Translations under genes and position numbers: made by a program
NCBI GenBank assembly: GCA_045592445.1
Contig: JAZNUV010000032.1
Location: 1-60,657, forward strand
From: JAQXGO01 sp045592445
GTDB taxonomy: Bacteria > Bacillota > Clostridia > UMGS1883 > UMGS1540
Length of the DNA stretch: 60,657 nt
Direction of reading: 5' to 3'
In this document: positions 26,938 through 36,512 of the stretch, piece by piece
Layout: each line of letters begins with the position of its first letter
Position numbering within the stretch: position 1 is the first letter of the stretch
The notes under the pieces: generated by a model
The model's input: the letters and a program-made list of their open reading frames with translations, nothing else
The model's database searches: none
Told to the model about the DNA's origin: nothing

Positions 26938-27279
26938 TCAACCCGGCGGCCATTGCAAAAGACGTCCGCCAAGGACATGAAAATGCAAATGCTTTACGGA
27001 TTGAAGGCCATTCTCGCCGCAATTATTGACAATGCGGTAGCCACTCTCTGCAATGCCAAGCTCTTTGGCAATTTTAGGAATAACGGCAAAGATGTGTGCA
27101 ACTACATCGGCGTTTTCCGAAGTTAAATCATTTGCAGAAGCAATATGCGCCTTTGGAATCACAAGAAAGTGCGTGGGTGCTTGCGGTTCAATGTCCAAAA
27201 AGGCATACACAGAATCGTCTTCATAAACTTTTTTAGAAGGGATTTCGCCCGCCACAATTTTACAAAATAAGCAATCCAT
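26938..27279 (-). CDS. HIT-family nucleotide hydrolase (HinT-like)
   Basis: A 113-residue histidine-triad protein that hydrolyses purine nucleoside phosphoramidates or aminoacyl-AMP adducts. The N-terminal CLFCKIVAGEIPSKKVYED and C-terminal HLHFHVLGGR (the HxHxH triad), ending in LQWPPG, are classic. It lies 12 bases after alaS on the same strand, which fits the known ability of Hint proteins to clear aminoacyl-adenylates made by tRNA synthetases. Confidence 0.95.
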   Translation of the reverse strand: MDCLFCKIVAGEIPSKKVYEDDSVYAFLDIEPQAPTHFLVIPKAHIASANDLTSENADVVAHIFAVIPKIAKELGIAESGYRIVNNCGENGLQSVKHLHFHVLGGRLLQWPPG

Positions 27280-27291
27280 AAAAAAGCCTCC

Positions 27292-29931
27292 TTATTTCAG
27301 TTGTGCTTTGACAATCGCTTCCACCGCGGCGAGTGCTGCGTCTGTTTTGGAAACGTCCTTGCCGCCGCCCTGTGCCATATCCGGTTTACCCCCGCCACTG
27401 CCGCCTGCTAAGGCAGTTACTTCGCGAATAATATTACCGGCGTGCACGCCGCGTTCGACTGCAGATTTGGTTGCCATCGCAAGGAACATCAGTTTTCCGT
27501 CTGTATGACTGCCAATCACAACAACGCCTTTATCAAGCTTTTCTTTGATACTATCACCCATGGTACGAAGGTCGGGGACAGAGAGACCGTCAGCGCGCGT
27601 TACAATCACGTCAACACCGTCTATGGTAAGCTTGCCCGATAAAGCATCGTTCGCTTTACCGCCTGCAATTTTAGCTTTTACAGATTCAAGCTCACGCTTT
27701 ACCTCGCGCATTTCAGCAATCAGGGCATCTACCTTTGCGCCAATTTCCATCGGATTTGCCTTCAGACTTTCCGCCGTATGCTGCATGATTTCATTTCTTT
27801 TGTTGATATAATTGAGAACGCCATAGCCTGTTACCGCTTCAATACGTCGTGTGCCCGCGGCAACACCTGCCTCGGAAAGAATCTTAAAGAGGCCTGCCTC
27901 CGCCGTATTGGTAAGATGGCAACCGCCACAAAATTCAATGGAATAGTCGCCCATTGAGACAACACGGACAATCTCGCCGTATTTCTCGCCAAACTGTGCC
28001 GCTGCGCCGAGTTTTTTTGCCTCCTCTATGGGCAATTCACGTACGATGACAGGAAGAGAGGCTAAAATCGCATCATTGACTTTGTTTTCAACAGCCTGGA
28101 GTTCTTTTTCCGTCATAGCGGAAAAATGCGAAAAGTCAAAGCGCAGATGTGTTTCGTCTACTAAAGAACCTGCCTGTGCTACATGCGTGCCCAAAACCTC
28201 ACAAAGTGCCTTGTGGAGAAGGTGGGTGGCAGAATGGTTGCGGGCTATCGACATGCGGCGGCGTGTGTCAATCGCGGCGGAAACCGCATCACCAACACGG
28301 AACTCGCCTTCGCAAACCTTCACAATATGTGCTGTAATATCACCGGGGAATTTTTTGGTATCCAAAACCTCGGCACGCCCCGTATCGGAGTAAATTTCAC
28401 CACGGTCACCAACCTGACCGCCCATTTCTGCGTAAAAAACAGTTTCATCCAAAACGATAACGCCCGTGTCACCTTCACCGATAGATTCGACCGCGGCACT
28501 ATCAAGACCAAGTGCAGCAACATGCGTGTTGCACGCAGTTTTCTCATACCCAATAAAGGCGCTCTTTATTTCTTTTTCAAAAACAAGGGCAGTATCGCTG
28601 TCCCAACTGGAGCCGTCGCGACGGCGTGCGCGGGCAGTGTCTTTTTGCACTTGCATTTCCTTTTGGAATCCGTCCTCATCAGCCGTAAAACCTTGTTCCT
28701 CTAAGATATCACGCGTCAAATCAATCGGGAAACCAAATGTATCGTAGAGTTTAAACGCTTTTTCCCCGTCTAAAACTGTCTTGTTTTCGCGGCGAAGTTC
28801 TGCAATAAAATCGTTTAGGATGGCAAGACCCTTGTCGATTGTCATGGCAAAGCGCTCTTCCTCAAGCTTTATAATTTTTTGAATATAGTCTTGTTTTTCC
28901 ACAAGATGCGGGTACGCAGCCATAGATTCGCGGATAACGGTTTGGGCAATTGTATAGAGGAAAGTACCGTCAATCCCCAAAAGTTTTCCGTGCCGTGCTG
29001 CGCGGCGCAAAAGCCTTCTCAAAACATAGCCGCGCCCTTCGTTTGAAGGGATAACACCATCGGAAATCATCATAACGGTGGAGCGGATATGGTCTGTAAT
29101 TACGCGCAGTGAAACGTCCGTTTTCTCATTATCTTTGTACTGCACGCCCGCAAGCTTACTGATTTCGTGCATGACATTCTGTACAGTGTCAACCTCAAAA
29201 AGGTTGTCCACACCCTGCATCACAACGGCAAGACGTTCCAGTCCCATGCCTGTGTCAATATTCGGATTTGCGAGGCGATTATAGTTGCCGTCCTCGTCCT
29301 TATCAAACTGCGTAAATACCAAATTCCAAACTTCCATAAAACGGTCGCAGTCGCAGCCGAGCTTACAGTCAGGTTTGCCGCAGCCAAAGGCTTCGCCGCG
29401 GTCTACATGAATTTCGGAGCAAGGACCGCAAGGACCCGTTCCATGCTCCCAGAAATTATCTTCTTTGCCCATTTTTACGACACGCTCAGGTGCTACGCCA
29501 ATTTCCTGAATCCAGATATCACGTGCCTCGTCATCGTCCTCATACACGGTGATCCACAAGGTTTCCACAGGGAAGTGCATGACTTCGGTAAAAAATTCCC
29601 ACGCCCAATGAATGGCTTCGCGCTTAAAATAATCCCCAAAGGAGAAGTTACCAAGCATTTCAAAAAATGTGCCGTGGCGTGCCGTTTTGCCGACGCGTTC
29701 AATATCGGGCGTGCGGATACACTTTTGGCATGTTGTTACGCGTTTTGAAGGCGGAATTTCCGCACCCGTAAACCACTTTTTCATGGGTGCCATGCCGGAA
29801 TTTATTAAAAGCAGGCTATTATCATTTTGTGGAATCAGGGGAAAACTGTCAAGTCGCAAACATCCCTTTGTTTCAAAAAAATGCAGAAATTTCTCTCGTA
29901 TTTCATTAACGCCTAATTTTTCCAAATTCAA
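27292..29931 (-). CDS. alaS: Alanine--tRNA ligase
   Basis: Charges and proofreads tRNA-Ala. The 879-residue protein is full length: aminoacylation domain with FINSGM-like LLINSGMAPMKKWF and GTGPCGPCSEI, tRNA-recognition helices, editing domain with HSATHLLHKAL and the zinc-site CGGCHLTNTAEAG, a coiled linker and the C-terminal glycine-rich domain (ALAGGSGGGKPDMAQGGG). It has its own near-consensus promoter and only about 50 bases of leader, so no T-box is present. Confidence 0.98.
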   Translation of the reverse strand: MNLEKLGVNEIREKFLHFFETKGCLRLDSFPLIPQNDNSLLLINSGMAPMKKWFTGAEIPPSKRVTTCQKCIRTPDIERVGKTARHGTFFEMLGNFSFGDYFKREAIHWAWEFFTEVMHFPVETLWITVYEDDDEARDIWIQEIGVAPERVVKMGKEDNFWEHGTGPCGPCSEIHVDRGEAFGCGKPDCKLGCDCDRFMEVWNLVFTQFDKDEDGNYNRLANPNIDTGMGLERLAVVMQGVDNLFEVDTVQNVMHEISKLAGVQYKDNEKTDVSLRVITDHIRSTVMMISDGVIPSNEGRGYVLRRLLRRAARHGKLLGIDGTFLYTIAQTVIRESMAAYPHLVEKQDYIQKIIKLEEERFAMTIDKGLAILNDFIAELRRENKTVLDGEKAFKLYDTFGFPIDLTRDILEEQGFTADEDGFQKEMQVQKDTARARRRDGSSWDSDTALVFEKEIKSAFIGYEKTACNTHVAALGLDSAAVESIGEGDTGVIVLDETVFYAEMGGQVGDRGEIYSDTGRAEVLDTKKFPGDITAHIVKVCEGEFRVGDAVSAAIDTRRRMSIARNHSATHLLHKALCEVLGTHVAQAGSLVDETHLRFDFSHFSAMTEKELQAVENKVNDAILASLPVIVRELPIEEAKKLGAAAQFGEKYGEIVRVVSMGDYSIEFCGGCHLTNTAEAGLFKILSEAGVAAGTRRIEAVTGYGVLNYINKRNEIMQHTAESLKANPMEIGAKVDALIAEMREVKRELESVKAKIAGGKANDALSGKLTIDGVDVIVTRADGLSVPDLRTMGDSIKEKLDKGVVVIGSHTDGKLMFLAMATKSAVERGVHAGNIIREVTALAGGSGGGKPDMAQGGGKDVSKTDAALAAVEAIVKAQLK

Positions 29932-29958
29932 TCATTCCTTTATCTTATATCTTTTTAT

Positions 29959-29987
29959 ATTATACCGATTTATCCATAAAATGTCAA
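29959..29987 (-). promoter_or_regulatory. Promoter of alaS-HIT
   Basis: On the minus strand, consensus -35 TTGACA (29987-29982), 17-base spacer, -10 TATAAT (29964-29959). Confidence 0.88.
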
Positions 29988-30010
29988 GCCGAAATATGTG
30001 ATTTGAAAAG

Positions 30011-31117
30011 CTACTGCCGCGCAAGCTCCAACGCTTTTTTGAACTGCGCATCATCATCACCTGTATTCTCCACAATATAATCAGGTGTAATGCCGTTTTT
30101 ATCAATAATATAGCCACCGGGGGTATAGTAGTGCGCGATGGTAAGCTTTACGGCACCCTCGCGGAGTTTATAGAGATTTTGTACACTGCCTTTCCCGTAG
30201 GTCTTTGTGCCGACAAGTGTTGCCCGTCCGTTGTCCTTTAAAGTCCCCGCTAAAATTTCGGAGGCAGAGGCACTGTTTTCGTTTACAAGCAGTATGAGCG
30301 GTTTATCCAAAAAAGCATCGTCACTTTCATACACAAAGTCACGTTTTTTGTCCTTGTTTTCGGTATAGACGACTGTGCAGGCAGGCAACAGCATATCGGC
30401 AATTTCGGTCACACTCTCCAAAAGTCCGCCCGGGTTATCGCGCACGTCCAAAATAATACTGCGGCAATTTTCTTCCTCAGCAATCTTTAATGCTTCACGC
30501 ATGGCCGTTGCCGTTGGTGTGTCAAAGCTTTTGAGGGCGATATAAAAAACATCGTCATAGCGTACATGGGAAACGGTTTGTATCTGAATGGTGTCTCTTT
30601 TTATAGAGAGCGTTTTTTCTTCATTTCCACGTAAAATCGTAACGGAAAGCGGTGTTTCATCTTTCTCACGCATATGTGAAATGGCCGCTTCATACGTATC
30701 GGCAGTGACAACAATATCGTCTACCTTTTGAATGATGTCACCCGAGCGTATACCCGCGGCGTCAGCAGGCGAGTCCGGGAAGGGGGCAATAACATGCATT
30801 TTGCCGTCCAGCATTTTAATTTCAATGCCGATGCCGATATAAAGGGCTTCCAAATTCTCTAAAAATGATTGATATTCCTCTTCTGTCATGTAGACGGAGT
30901 GCGGGTCGCCCAGTGTGCTTAGCATGCCATCGGCCGCGCCTGTAAGCAGGGCATCCGGGGCGGAATCTCCCGCGTATTTTGTCTGAATTAAAAATGAAAG
31001 CTTTTCGATATCAGACATCGTAAAAGAATGTACAAGTGTACACACTAAAATAGTGGAAACCGCGCTTATAAGCGCGGTTTTTATGATACATTTTCTCTTA
31101 TTCGGCAAAAAATTCAT
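30011..31117 (-). CDS. S41 carboxy-terminal processing protease (CtpA-like)
   Basis: A membrane-anchored serine protease facing outside. About 368 residues: a basic N-terminus with one hydrophobic signal anchor (AVSTILVCTLVHSF region), a PDZ domain (about 75-155, from YIGIGIEIKMLDGKMHVI) and the S41 core with DVRDNPGGLL, the nucleophile region NENSASASEILAG and TKTYGKGSVQ with the expected catalytic Lys region. A TTG at 31135 is an alternative start but lacks a ribosome binding site. It follows the M23 hydrolase gene closely, so it may trim envelope or division proteins in the FtsEX set. Confidence 0.9.
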   Translation of the reverse strand: MNFLPNKRKCIIKTALISAVSTILVCTLVHSFTMSDIEKLSFLIQTKYAGDSAPDALLTGAADGMLSTLGDPHSVYMTEEEYQSFLENLEALYIGIGIEIKMLDGKMHVIAPFPDSPADAAGIRSGDIIQKVDDIVVTADTYEAAISHMREKDETPLSVTILRGNEEKTLSIKRDTIQIQTVSHVRYDDVFYIALKSFDTPTATAMREALKIAEEENCRSIILDVRDNPGGLLESVTEIADMLLPACTVVYTENKDKKRDFVYESDDAFLDKPLILLVNENSASASEILAGTLKDNGRATLVGTKTYGKGSVQNLYKLREGAVKLTIAHYYTPGGYIIDKNGITPDYIVENTGDDDAQFKKALELARQ

Positions 31118-31162
31118 CCCTTTCCAACAAGGCAATCATACCATTTTTATTGTATGCCAAGT

Positions 31163-32329
31163 TTAGCCGAAATATCCCATTGGGTTTGTATAGGAACCGT
31201 TTTTCAATACTTCAAAATGGAGATGCGGACCCGTAGAATTCCCTGTGGAGCCGACAAGGGCAATTTGCTGACCGCGTGAGACTGTTTGCCCCGAGGTAAC
31301 CTTAAGGGCACTGCAATGCCCGTACAGTGTCTGCACCCCGCCGCCATGGTCAATTACAACGTAGTTGCCGTAGCCACTGTTCCAACCTGCGCGGAGTACC
31401 GTGCCGCCCGCGGCAGCTAAGATAGAAGCGCCATAGCCTGCGCCGATATCAATACCTGTGTGCATTTTATTCCGCTTTTGAATGGGGTGGAATCGCATTC
31501 CGAATTCCGAGGTTACAGTTCTTGTTGAGGGCGTAGGCCAACAAAATGCGCCGCCTGTATCCTGAACAACAGGGGGTTTTGACTGTGACGATGTCAGGTC
31601 CCGAATTTCCTGTCTTAATGATTCCTCAGCAGCGTCCGCGGCATCCAGCATTTCGCGATATGTCGCCTCATCAGCTTTCAATTTGTTGATTACAGTGGAA
31701 AGTGCGCTTTTGGAAGCGTCCAGCTCCTCTTTTTTGTTTTGTTGAATTTCGCGGTTTAGAACAACAATCTGGTTATTATCCTCTAAAACCTTTTTCTTAT
31801 CTGCAATTTGCTGCTGTGCATCCGCCATATTCTGCAAGACAGCACGGTCATGCGCGGAAATTTGCGCAATCAACTCTACACGTTTTAACAAATCAGCAAA
31901 TCCTTCCGCACCGAAAAGAATGTTTAGGTAGGAAACAGAACCGCGTTCATACATAACGCGTACGCGTGTTTGAAAAGTTTTTTCATACGCCTTAGCTGCT
32001 GCCTCAGCCGCTGCAAGCTCATCCGCTGCTGCCGAGATTTGCTTTTCGTTCGAGGCTATCTGCTCGGAAAGTGTGTAAAGCTCATTTTCCAATGCGGAAA
32101 TTTGCTTATCCAGCGCTTCACGTTTTGATTTCACATCTGTAATTTCTGTTTGTACGTTTTGGAGACCGCTTTTTGCTTTTTCCTTTGCCTTTTGTGCTTC
32201 GGAAAGCTTATTTTGAAGTGAGGATACTGTGTCCGCACGCGCTGATAAAATTGGTGCAAAGGCAGTCAGTAAAAGTGCCAGCAGTGCCAAAATGGCAAGC
32301 ACCATGGTCCATTTTTTTCTTTTCTGCAT
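31163..32329 (-). CDS. Murein hydrolase activator / M23 peptidase, EnvC-like
   Basis: A 388-residue secreted protein: signal peptide (residues 5-30), long Ala/Glu/Lys-rich coiled coil (about 35-235) with PcsB/EnvC-like spacing, and a C-terminal LytM/M23 domain with HTGIDIG and GPHLHFEV metal-site motifs that appear intact, so it may be a true endopeptidase. The ATG at 32329 follows GGAGG; it begins 14 bases after ftsX. FtsEX is known to recruit and switch on coiled-coil hydrolase partners of this type, and the gene order strongly suggests that link. Confidence 0.93.
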   Translation of the reverse strand: MQKRKKWTMVLAILALLALLLTAFAPILSARADTVSSLQNKLSEAQKAKEKAKSGLQNVQTEITDVKSKREALDKQISALENELYTLSEQIASNEKQISAAADELAAAEAAAKAYEKTFQTRVRVMYERGSVSYLNILFGAEGFADLLKRVELIAQISAHDRAVLQNMADAQQQIADKKKVLEDNNQIVVLNREIQQNKKEELDASKSALSTVINKLKADEATYREMLDAADAAEESLRQEIRDLTSSQSKPPVVQDTGGAFCWPTPSTRTVTSEFGMRFHPIQKRNKMHTGIDIGAGYGASILAAAGGTVLRAGWNSGYGNYVVIDHGGGVQTLYGHCSALKVTSGQTVSRGQQIALVGSTGNSTGPHLHFEVLKNGSYTNPMGYFG

Positions 32330-32343
32330 ATGTACGCCTCCCA

Positions 32344-33258
32344 TCAAACCTTTAAATGACGCCGTACCGCAATTCCACTGCCGATGGCGCCCATAAACGC
32401 ACCAAATAAGAGGAGAAGAAGTGTAAGCGGCCAGGCAAGTTGCGCAGTGGTGCGCAGGTCAAAGGCGTTTAAAATGCCTTGCGTTGCACGTGCGACAAAG
32501 CCGTAGGACAAAAGACATACGGCGAGCGATATGGCACCGCCTAAAATACCGACCAAAATCCCTTCGATAATAAAGGGCCAGCGGATAAACCAGTCTGTTG
32601 CACCTACATATTTCATGATATGAATTTCGCGTTCTCGCGCAAATACGGCAAGCTTAATCGAATTGGAAATTATAAATACGGCAATCAATGCCAAAATCGC
32701 CATTGCAACTACCAATGCAACCTTAACGGCCTCAGTGACAGTGAAAACCTTGTCTGTAATATCCTGTTGCTCACGCACTTCCTCTACACCCGAGATGGCG
32801 CGAAGTGATTCGGCAATGGCGGCAGAATCTTCTAAGTTTTCAACCGTAATTGTGTAGGAGGCACGCATAAAACTGTCATCCTCCATCCCTTCCATGGAAA
32901 CGCCTGCATCCGAAAGCATTTTGCCTGCATTTTCAAATGCTTGGCGCCGTGTTTCAAGAGCGGCGTCGGTAATGCCGGGGATACCCCGAATGCGGTCACC
33001 GAGGGCAGTGGTTGCCTCCTCAGAATAGGAGCTCTCCACATACGCGACCAGCTTGCAGTCCTCCTGCACCTGATCAGCAATATAGCTTAGGTTTACACTA
33101 AAAAGCATAAATACACCCAAAAACAAAAGACATCCTGTAACGGTTATGACGGAAGCTAAGCTCATAAGCGGGTTGTAGAAAATACTTTTTAAGGCTTCAC
33201 CCGAAAAATATCGGAATTCTCTAAACACCAACTGTATACACACCCTCTCTTTCGTCAC
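32344..33258 (-). CDS. ftsX: Cell division ABC transporter permease FtsX
   Basis: Membrane half of FtsEX, which transmits ATP hydrolysis to outside cell-wall hydrolases. About 300 residues with one N-terminal helix, a large extracytoplasmic loop (about 60-180) and three C-terminal helices. The annotated GTG at 33258 gives a 38-base overlap with ftsE; a TTG/GTG at 33231/33228, giving an N-terminus at VFREFRYFSGEALKS, is closer to other FtsX proteins and may be the true start. Confidence 0.92.
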   Translation of the reverse strand: MTKERVCIQLVFREFRYFSGEALKSIFYNPLMSLASVITVTGCLLFLGVFMLFSVNLSYIADQVQEDCKLVAYVESSYSEEATTALGDRIRGIPGITDAALETRRQAFENAGKMLSDAGVSMEGMEDDSFMRASYTITVENLEDSAAIAESLRAISGVEEVREQQDITDKVFTVTEAVKVALVVAMAILALIAVFIISNSIKLAVFAREREIHIMKYVGATDWFIRWPFIIEGILVGILGGAISLAVCLLSYGFVARATQGILNAFDLRTTAQLAWPLTLLLLLFGAFMGAIGSGIAVRRHLKV

Positions 33259-33910
33259 TTACAAGATGCCCCATATCAAGCGTAATTACACGCTTATGCA
33301 TGTCATTTACAAGCTTTTCAGCATGGGTAGCCATTAAAATAGTTGTACCGCGATTATTGATATCCTCTAAAATCGCCATAACCTCCGCAGCCTTCTCGCG
33401 GTCAAGATTGCCTGTCGGCTCGTCCGCAATTAAGATAGACGGATTGTTGGCAAGTGCCCGCGCCATGCCAACGCGTTGTTGTTCACCGCCTGAAAGTTGC
33501 GAGGGGTATGCACGCGCTTTGCGTGCAAGACCAACCATACCCAAAACCTCGGGAATGCGACGGCGCATCTGACGGGTGGAGGCACCTACAATTCGCATGG
33601 CAAATGCAACGTTTTCATATACTGTACGATTTGGCAGAAGGCGGAAATCCTGAAATACAACGCCGATATTGCGGCGCAAATAAGGGATTTCTTTACGTGA
33701 AAGCTGACTGATGGTGTGACCGTTTACTATCACTTCCCCCTCCGTAGGCACCTCCTCACAAAGGAGCATACGGATAATAGAGGATTTACCTGCTCCGCTA
33801 TGCCCGACCAAAAAGACAAATTCGCCTTTTTCAACGTGAAAACTCACGTCCGACAAAGCCAAAACCTTATTATCCTCATAGATTTTTGTAACGTGATCAA
33901 AATGAATCAT
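33221..33910 (-). CDS. ftsE: Cell division ATP-binding protein FtsE
   Basis: ATPase of FtsEX. The 229-residue ABC protein has Walker A GHSGAGKSS (36-44), the Q-loop in VFQDFRLLP, signature LSGGEQQRVGMARAL and Walker B ILIADEPTGNLD, with the switch His in ATHAEK. It overlaps ftsX and lies 17 bases after a CdaR/PucR-type regulator gene. Confidence 0.96.
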   Translation of the reverse strand: MIHFDHVTKIYEDNKVLALSDVSFHVEKGEFVFLVGHSGAGKSSIIRMLLCEEVPTEGEVIVNGHTISQLSRKEIPYLRRNIGVVFQDFRLLPNRTVYENVAFAMRIVGASTRQMRRRIPEVLGMVGLARKARAYPSQLSGGEQQRVGMARALANNPSILIADEPTGNLDREKAAEVMAILEDINNRGTTILMATHAEKLVNDMHKRVITLDMGHLVSDEREGVYTVGV

Positions 33911-33927
33911 CTTTTGTTCCTTCCGTG

Positions 33928-35019
33928 TCAGATTTTTGCAGGGTTTGATACGAGATATCGTTTTACCATCATAGCAATTTTAAAGACAATGGCATGGTCG
34001 AAAATCCTCAAATCCAATCCTGTCAGTTTCTGTACTTTATCAAGGCGATACACCAACGTATTACGGTGTACATAAAGCTGACGGGAGGTTTCCGACACAT
34101 TCAAGTCATTTTCAAAGAATTTCTGAATTGTAAAGAGTGTTTCGGCATCCAATTTATCAATTGATTCCTTCTTAAACACTTCTGCGAGGAAAAGTTCGCA
34201 CAGTGTTGTGGGGAGCTGATAAATAAGGCGCCCAATACCAAGATTTTCATAATTTACGATGCTATGCTCTGTATCAAACACTTTACCGACTTCAAGTGCA
34301 ACGCGCGCATCCTTATAAGATTTTGCAAGGTCCTTTACAGATTCCGCTACAGAGCCGACGCCGATAACAACCTGCGCATAAGCCTCGGCGTTTATGGTAT
34401 CTAAAATCGTCTGTGCAAGGCGGTCAATTTCCTCCGGTGTGGCATCGGAACGAAGCTCTTTTGCCAATATCGTATTTCGTTCGTCAAGCGAAAAAACAAA
34501 ATCGCGATTCCGTTCGGGGAACATACCCTGCAGAATTTCCACTAACGTACGAGAAGCTGTTGCATTATCATTTGCACGAATCAGCAGAATGACGCGGGGC
34601 ACTTCATAGGTAAGGCGAAGCTCTTTGGCGCTTAGCATAATATCGCCGGGGAGAACATTATCTAAAATAATATTACGTATGAGGTTGGTTCTGTCAAACC
34701 GGTCATTATTAAGCTGCTTCATAGAACGGATGGTAACGCTTAAAAGCTCCGCATCACGCATGGCAGCTTCATCCTCGCCTTCTACAAACACAATAAAGTC
34801 CGACGGGGAACCTGCCGGCACGCCGAGAAAAGTAAAGCCCATAAAATGCGGTGACTCTTCACGATGCTCCGCTATATAAATAATTTTTTCTGTATTTTGC
34901 AAAATAGCAATATCTTCAGGATAGGAAAAGGTGAAATAACCATCATCGTATAGACCGATCCTTCGGTTCATGGCAACACTCATTTGGTATAACACGCTTT
35001 GATAAATTTTATTCACCAT
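33928..35019 (-). CDS. PucR/CdaR-type helix-turn-helix regulator
   Basis: A 363-residue protein whose C-terminus is the PucR-type HTH: NVSETSRQLYVHRNTLVYRL (about 312-331) followed by the LTGLDLRIFDHAIVF segment. The middle (about 120-270) resembles the GGDEF-like CdaR domain; the N-terminal part (about 1-110) looks like a GAF/PAS-type sensor but is not clearly assignable. Such proteins usually activate metabolic genes; this one is the first gene before ftsEX and may control that set. AGAAGGAG precedes the ATG. Confidence 0.82.
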   Translation of the reverse strand: MVNKIYQSVLYQMSVAMNRRIGLYDDGYFTFSYPEDIAILQNTEKIIYIAEHREESPHFMGFTFLGVPAGSPSDFIVFVEGEDEAAMRDAELLSVTIRSMKQLNNDRFDRTNLIRNIILDNVLPGDIMLSAKELRLTYEVPRVILLIRANDNATASRTLVEILQGMFPERNRDFVFSLDERNTILAKELRSDATPEEIDRLAQTILDTINAEAYAQVVIGVGSVAESVKDLAKSYKDARVALEVGKVFDTEHSIVNYENLGIGRLIYQLPTTLCELFLAEVFKKESIDKLDAETLFTIQKFFENDLNVSETSRQLYVHRNTLVYRLDKVQKLTGLDLRIFDHAIVFKIAMMVKRYLVSNPAKI

Positions 35020-35058
35020 CTTTTTCTCCTTCTGTGTATGTTTTTATACTTACTTAAT

Positions 35059-35086
35059 ATTATACAGTTTTTTAGTCAATTTGCAA
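35059..35086 (-). promoter_or_regulatory. Promoter of the regulator-ftsEX run
   Basis: On the minus strand, -35-like TTGCAA (35086-35081), 16-base spacer, -10 TATAAT (35064-35059). It probably drives the regulator, ftsE, ftsX, M23 and S41 genes together. Confidence 0.6.
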
Positions 35087-35236
35087 GGAATTTTTGCAAA
35101 ATTAACAGATTTGTAACATAAAATTTATCCTACAGGGAAAAGAATTTATAAAAACGGCATAAATTACGAATCAGTACAATATAATAGAAGAGTAAATATA
35201 TTTTATGGGGGACACGGAAGAAAGGAGCATGGAAAA

Positions 35237-36511
35237 GTGCGCAATAAAAAATGTCTTGCAATGATTTTGGCGGGCGGACAGGGAAGCCGCCTCGGCATAC
35301 TCACAAAATACATTGCAAAGCCCGCCGTGCCCTACGGTGGGAAATATCGGATCATTGATTTTGTACTCAGTAATTGTACACATTCCGGCATAGATACCGT
35401 GGGCGTACTTACGCAGTATCAGCCGTTGGATTTAAACACCTATATCGGGAGCGGACAACCATGGGATTTAAATAGGAACAACGGGGGCGTTTTCATTTTG
35501 CCACCGTATTTAAAAACCGATGCGGGAGAGTGGTACAAGGGAACAGCCAACGCAATTTACCAGAATATCGGATTTGTAGAACGATTTAACCCAAAAGATG
35601 TACTCGTTTTATCCGGCGACCATATTTACAAAATGCATTACGGAAAAATGCTTGCAATGCACAGAGAAAAAGGTGCGGCGGTGACAGTTGCCGTCATTCG
35701 TGTGCCGATAAACGAAGCCTCTCGATTCGGCATCCTGGAAGCGAATGCAGATGGAAGAATTACCGCATTTTCAGAAAAACCCGCTGTGCCCAAAAGTGAT
35801 TTGGCATCAATGGGCGTTTATGTGTTCGATTGGCAAATTCTAAAAAAATATCTGATACTGGACGAGAATGACCCGCAGTCTAAAAACGATTTCGGCAAAA
35901 ACGTTATTCCCGAGATGCTGGCGGCGGGCGAGAAAATGTATGCGTATAATTTTGACGGGTATTGGAAGGACGTGGGTACCACGGCAAGCCTTTGGGAGGC
36001 AAATATGGATTTAATCTGCACGCCGCCGCGTTTTGATTTATACGACCCCGATTGGACAATCTTCAGCCGCAACGATGCAATGCCTCCGCATTTTATTGCG
36101 GATTCGGCGCTTATATCCGATAGTATCGTAACAGAAGGGTGTAACCTTTGCGGGCGTGTTCATGGAAGTGTTCTGTTCCACGGCATAGAAGTTTCTGAGG
36201 GCGCACGCGTTACAGGCAGTATTCTGTTCCCGGGTGCACGGATTGAAGCGGGCGCTGTGGTGGAAAATGCCATTATTGGCAGCCACAGTGTTGTGCGGCG
36301 AGGCGCGAAGGTTGGAAGTTGTGCTCATTCAACCCACATACGAGAGAGCGACATTACCGTAGTGGGAGATAACCTCATTGTGGATGCCGCGGTAAGTGTT
36401 CCAGCCGGTACAATAGTGGAAGAAAGTATTTTATCTGTGCCGTCGGTCGATGTGCCGCTTCGGAAAACTGTCGGCGCGTACTGTATGCAACAGAAAGCGA
36501 AGGAGGTATAG
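35237..36511 (+). CDS. glgC: Glucose-1-phosphate adenylyltransferase, catalytic subunit
   Basis: Makes ADP-glucose for glycogen. The 424-residue enzyme has the nucleotide loop LAGGQGSRLG, PAVPYGGKYRIIDFVLSN, the LSGDHIYKM catalytic stretch, the FGILEA and FSEKP glucose-1-phosphate motifs, and a C-terminal left-handed beta helix. The start is a GTG at 35237 with AAAGGAG nine bases upstream; an ATG at 35230 is out of frame. A TATAAT at 35180-35185 may serve as -10 but has no good -35. glgD follows directly. Confidence 0.95.
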   Translation: MRNKKCLAMILAGGQGSRLGILTKYIAKPAVPYGGKYRIIDFVLSNCTHSGIDTVGVLTQYQPLDLNTYIGSGQPWDLNRNNGGVFILPPYLKTDAGEWYKGTANAIYQNIGFVERFNPKDVLVLSGDHIYKMHYGKMLAMHREKGAAVTVAVIRVPINEASRFGILEANADGRITAFSEKPAVPKSDLASMGVYVFDWQILKKYLILDENDPQSKNDFGKNVIPEMLAAGEKMYAYNFDGYWKDVGTTASLWEANMDLICTPPRFDLYDPDWTIFSRNDAMPPHFIADSALISDSIVTEGCNLCGRVHGSVLFHGIEVSEGARVTGSILFPGARIEAGAVVENAIIGSHSVVRRGAKVGSCAHSTHIRESDITVVGDNLIVDAAVSVPAGTIVEESILSVPSVDVPLRKTVGAYCMQQKAKEV

Positions 36512-36512
36512 T

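Noticed and set aside
29932..30010. T-box leader upstream of alaS
   Set aside because: Only about 50 bases lie between the promoter and the start codon, with no specifier or antiterminator structure.
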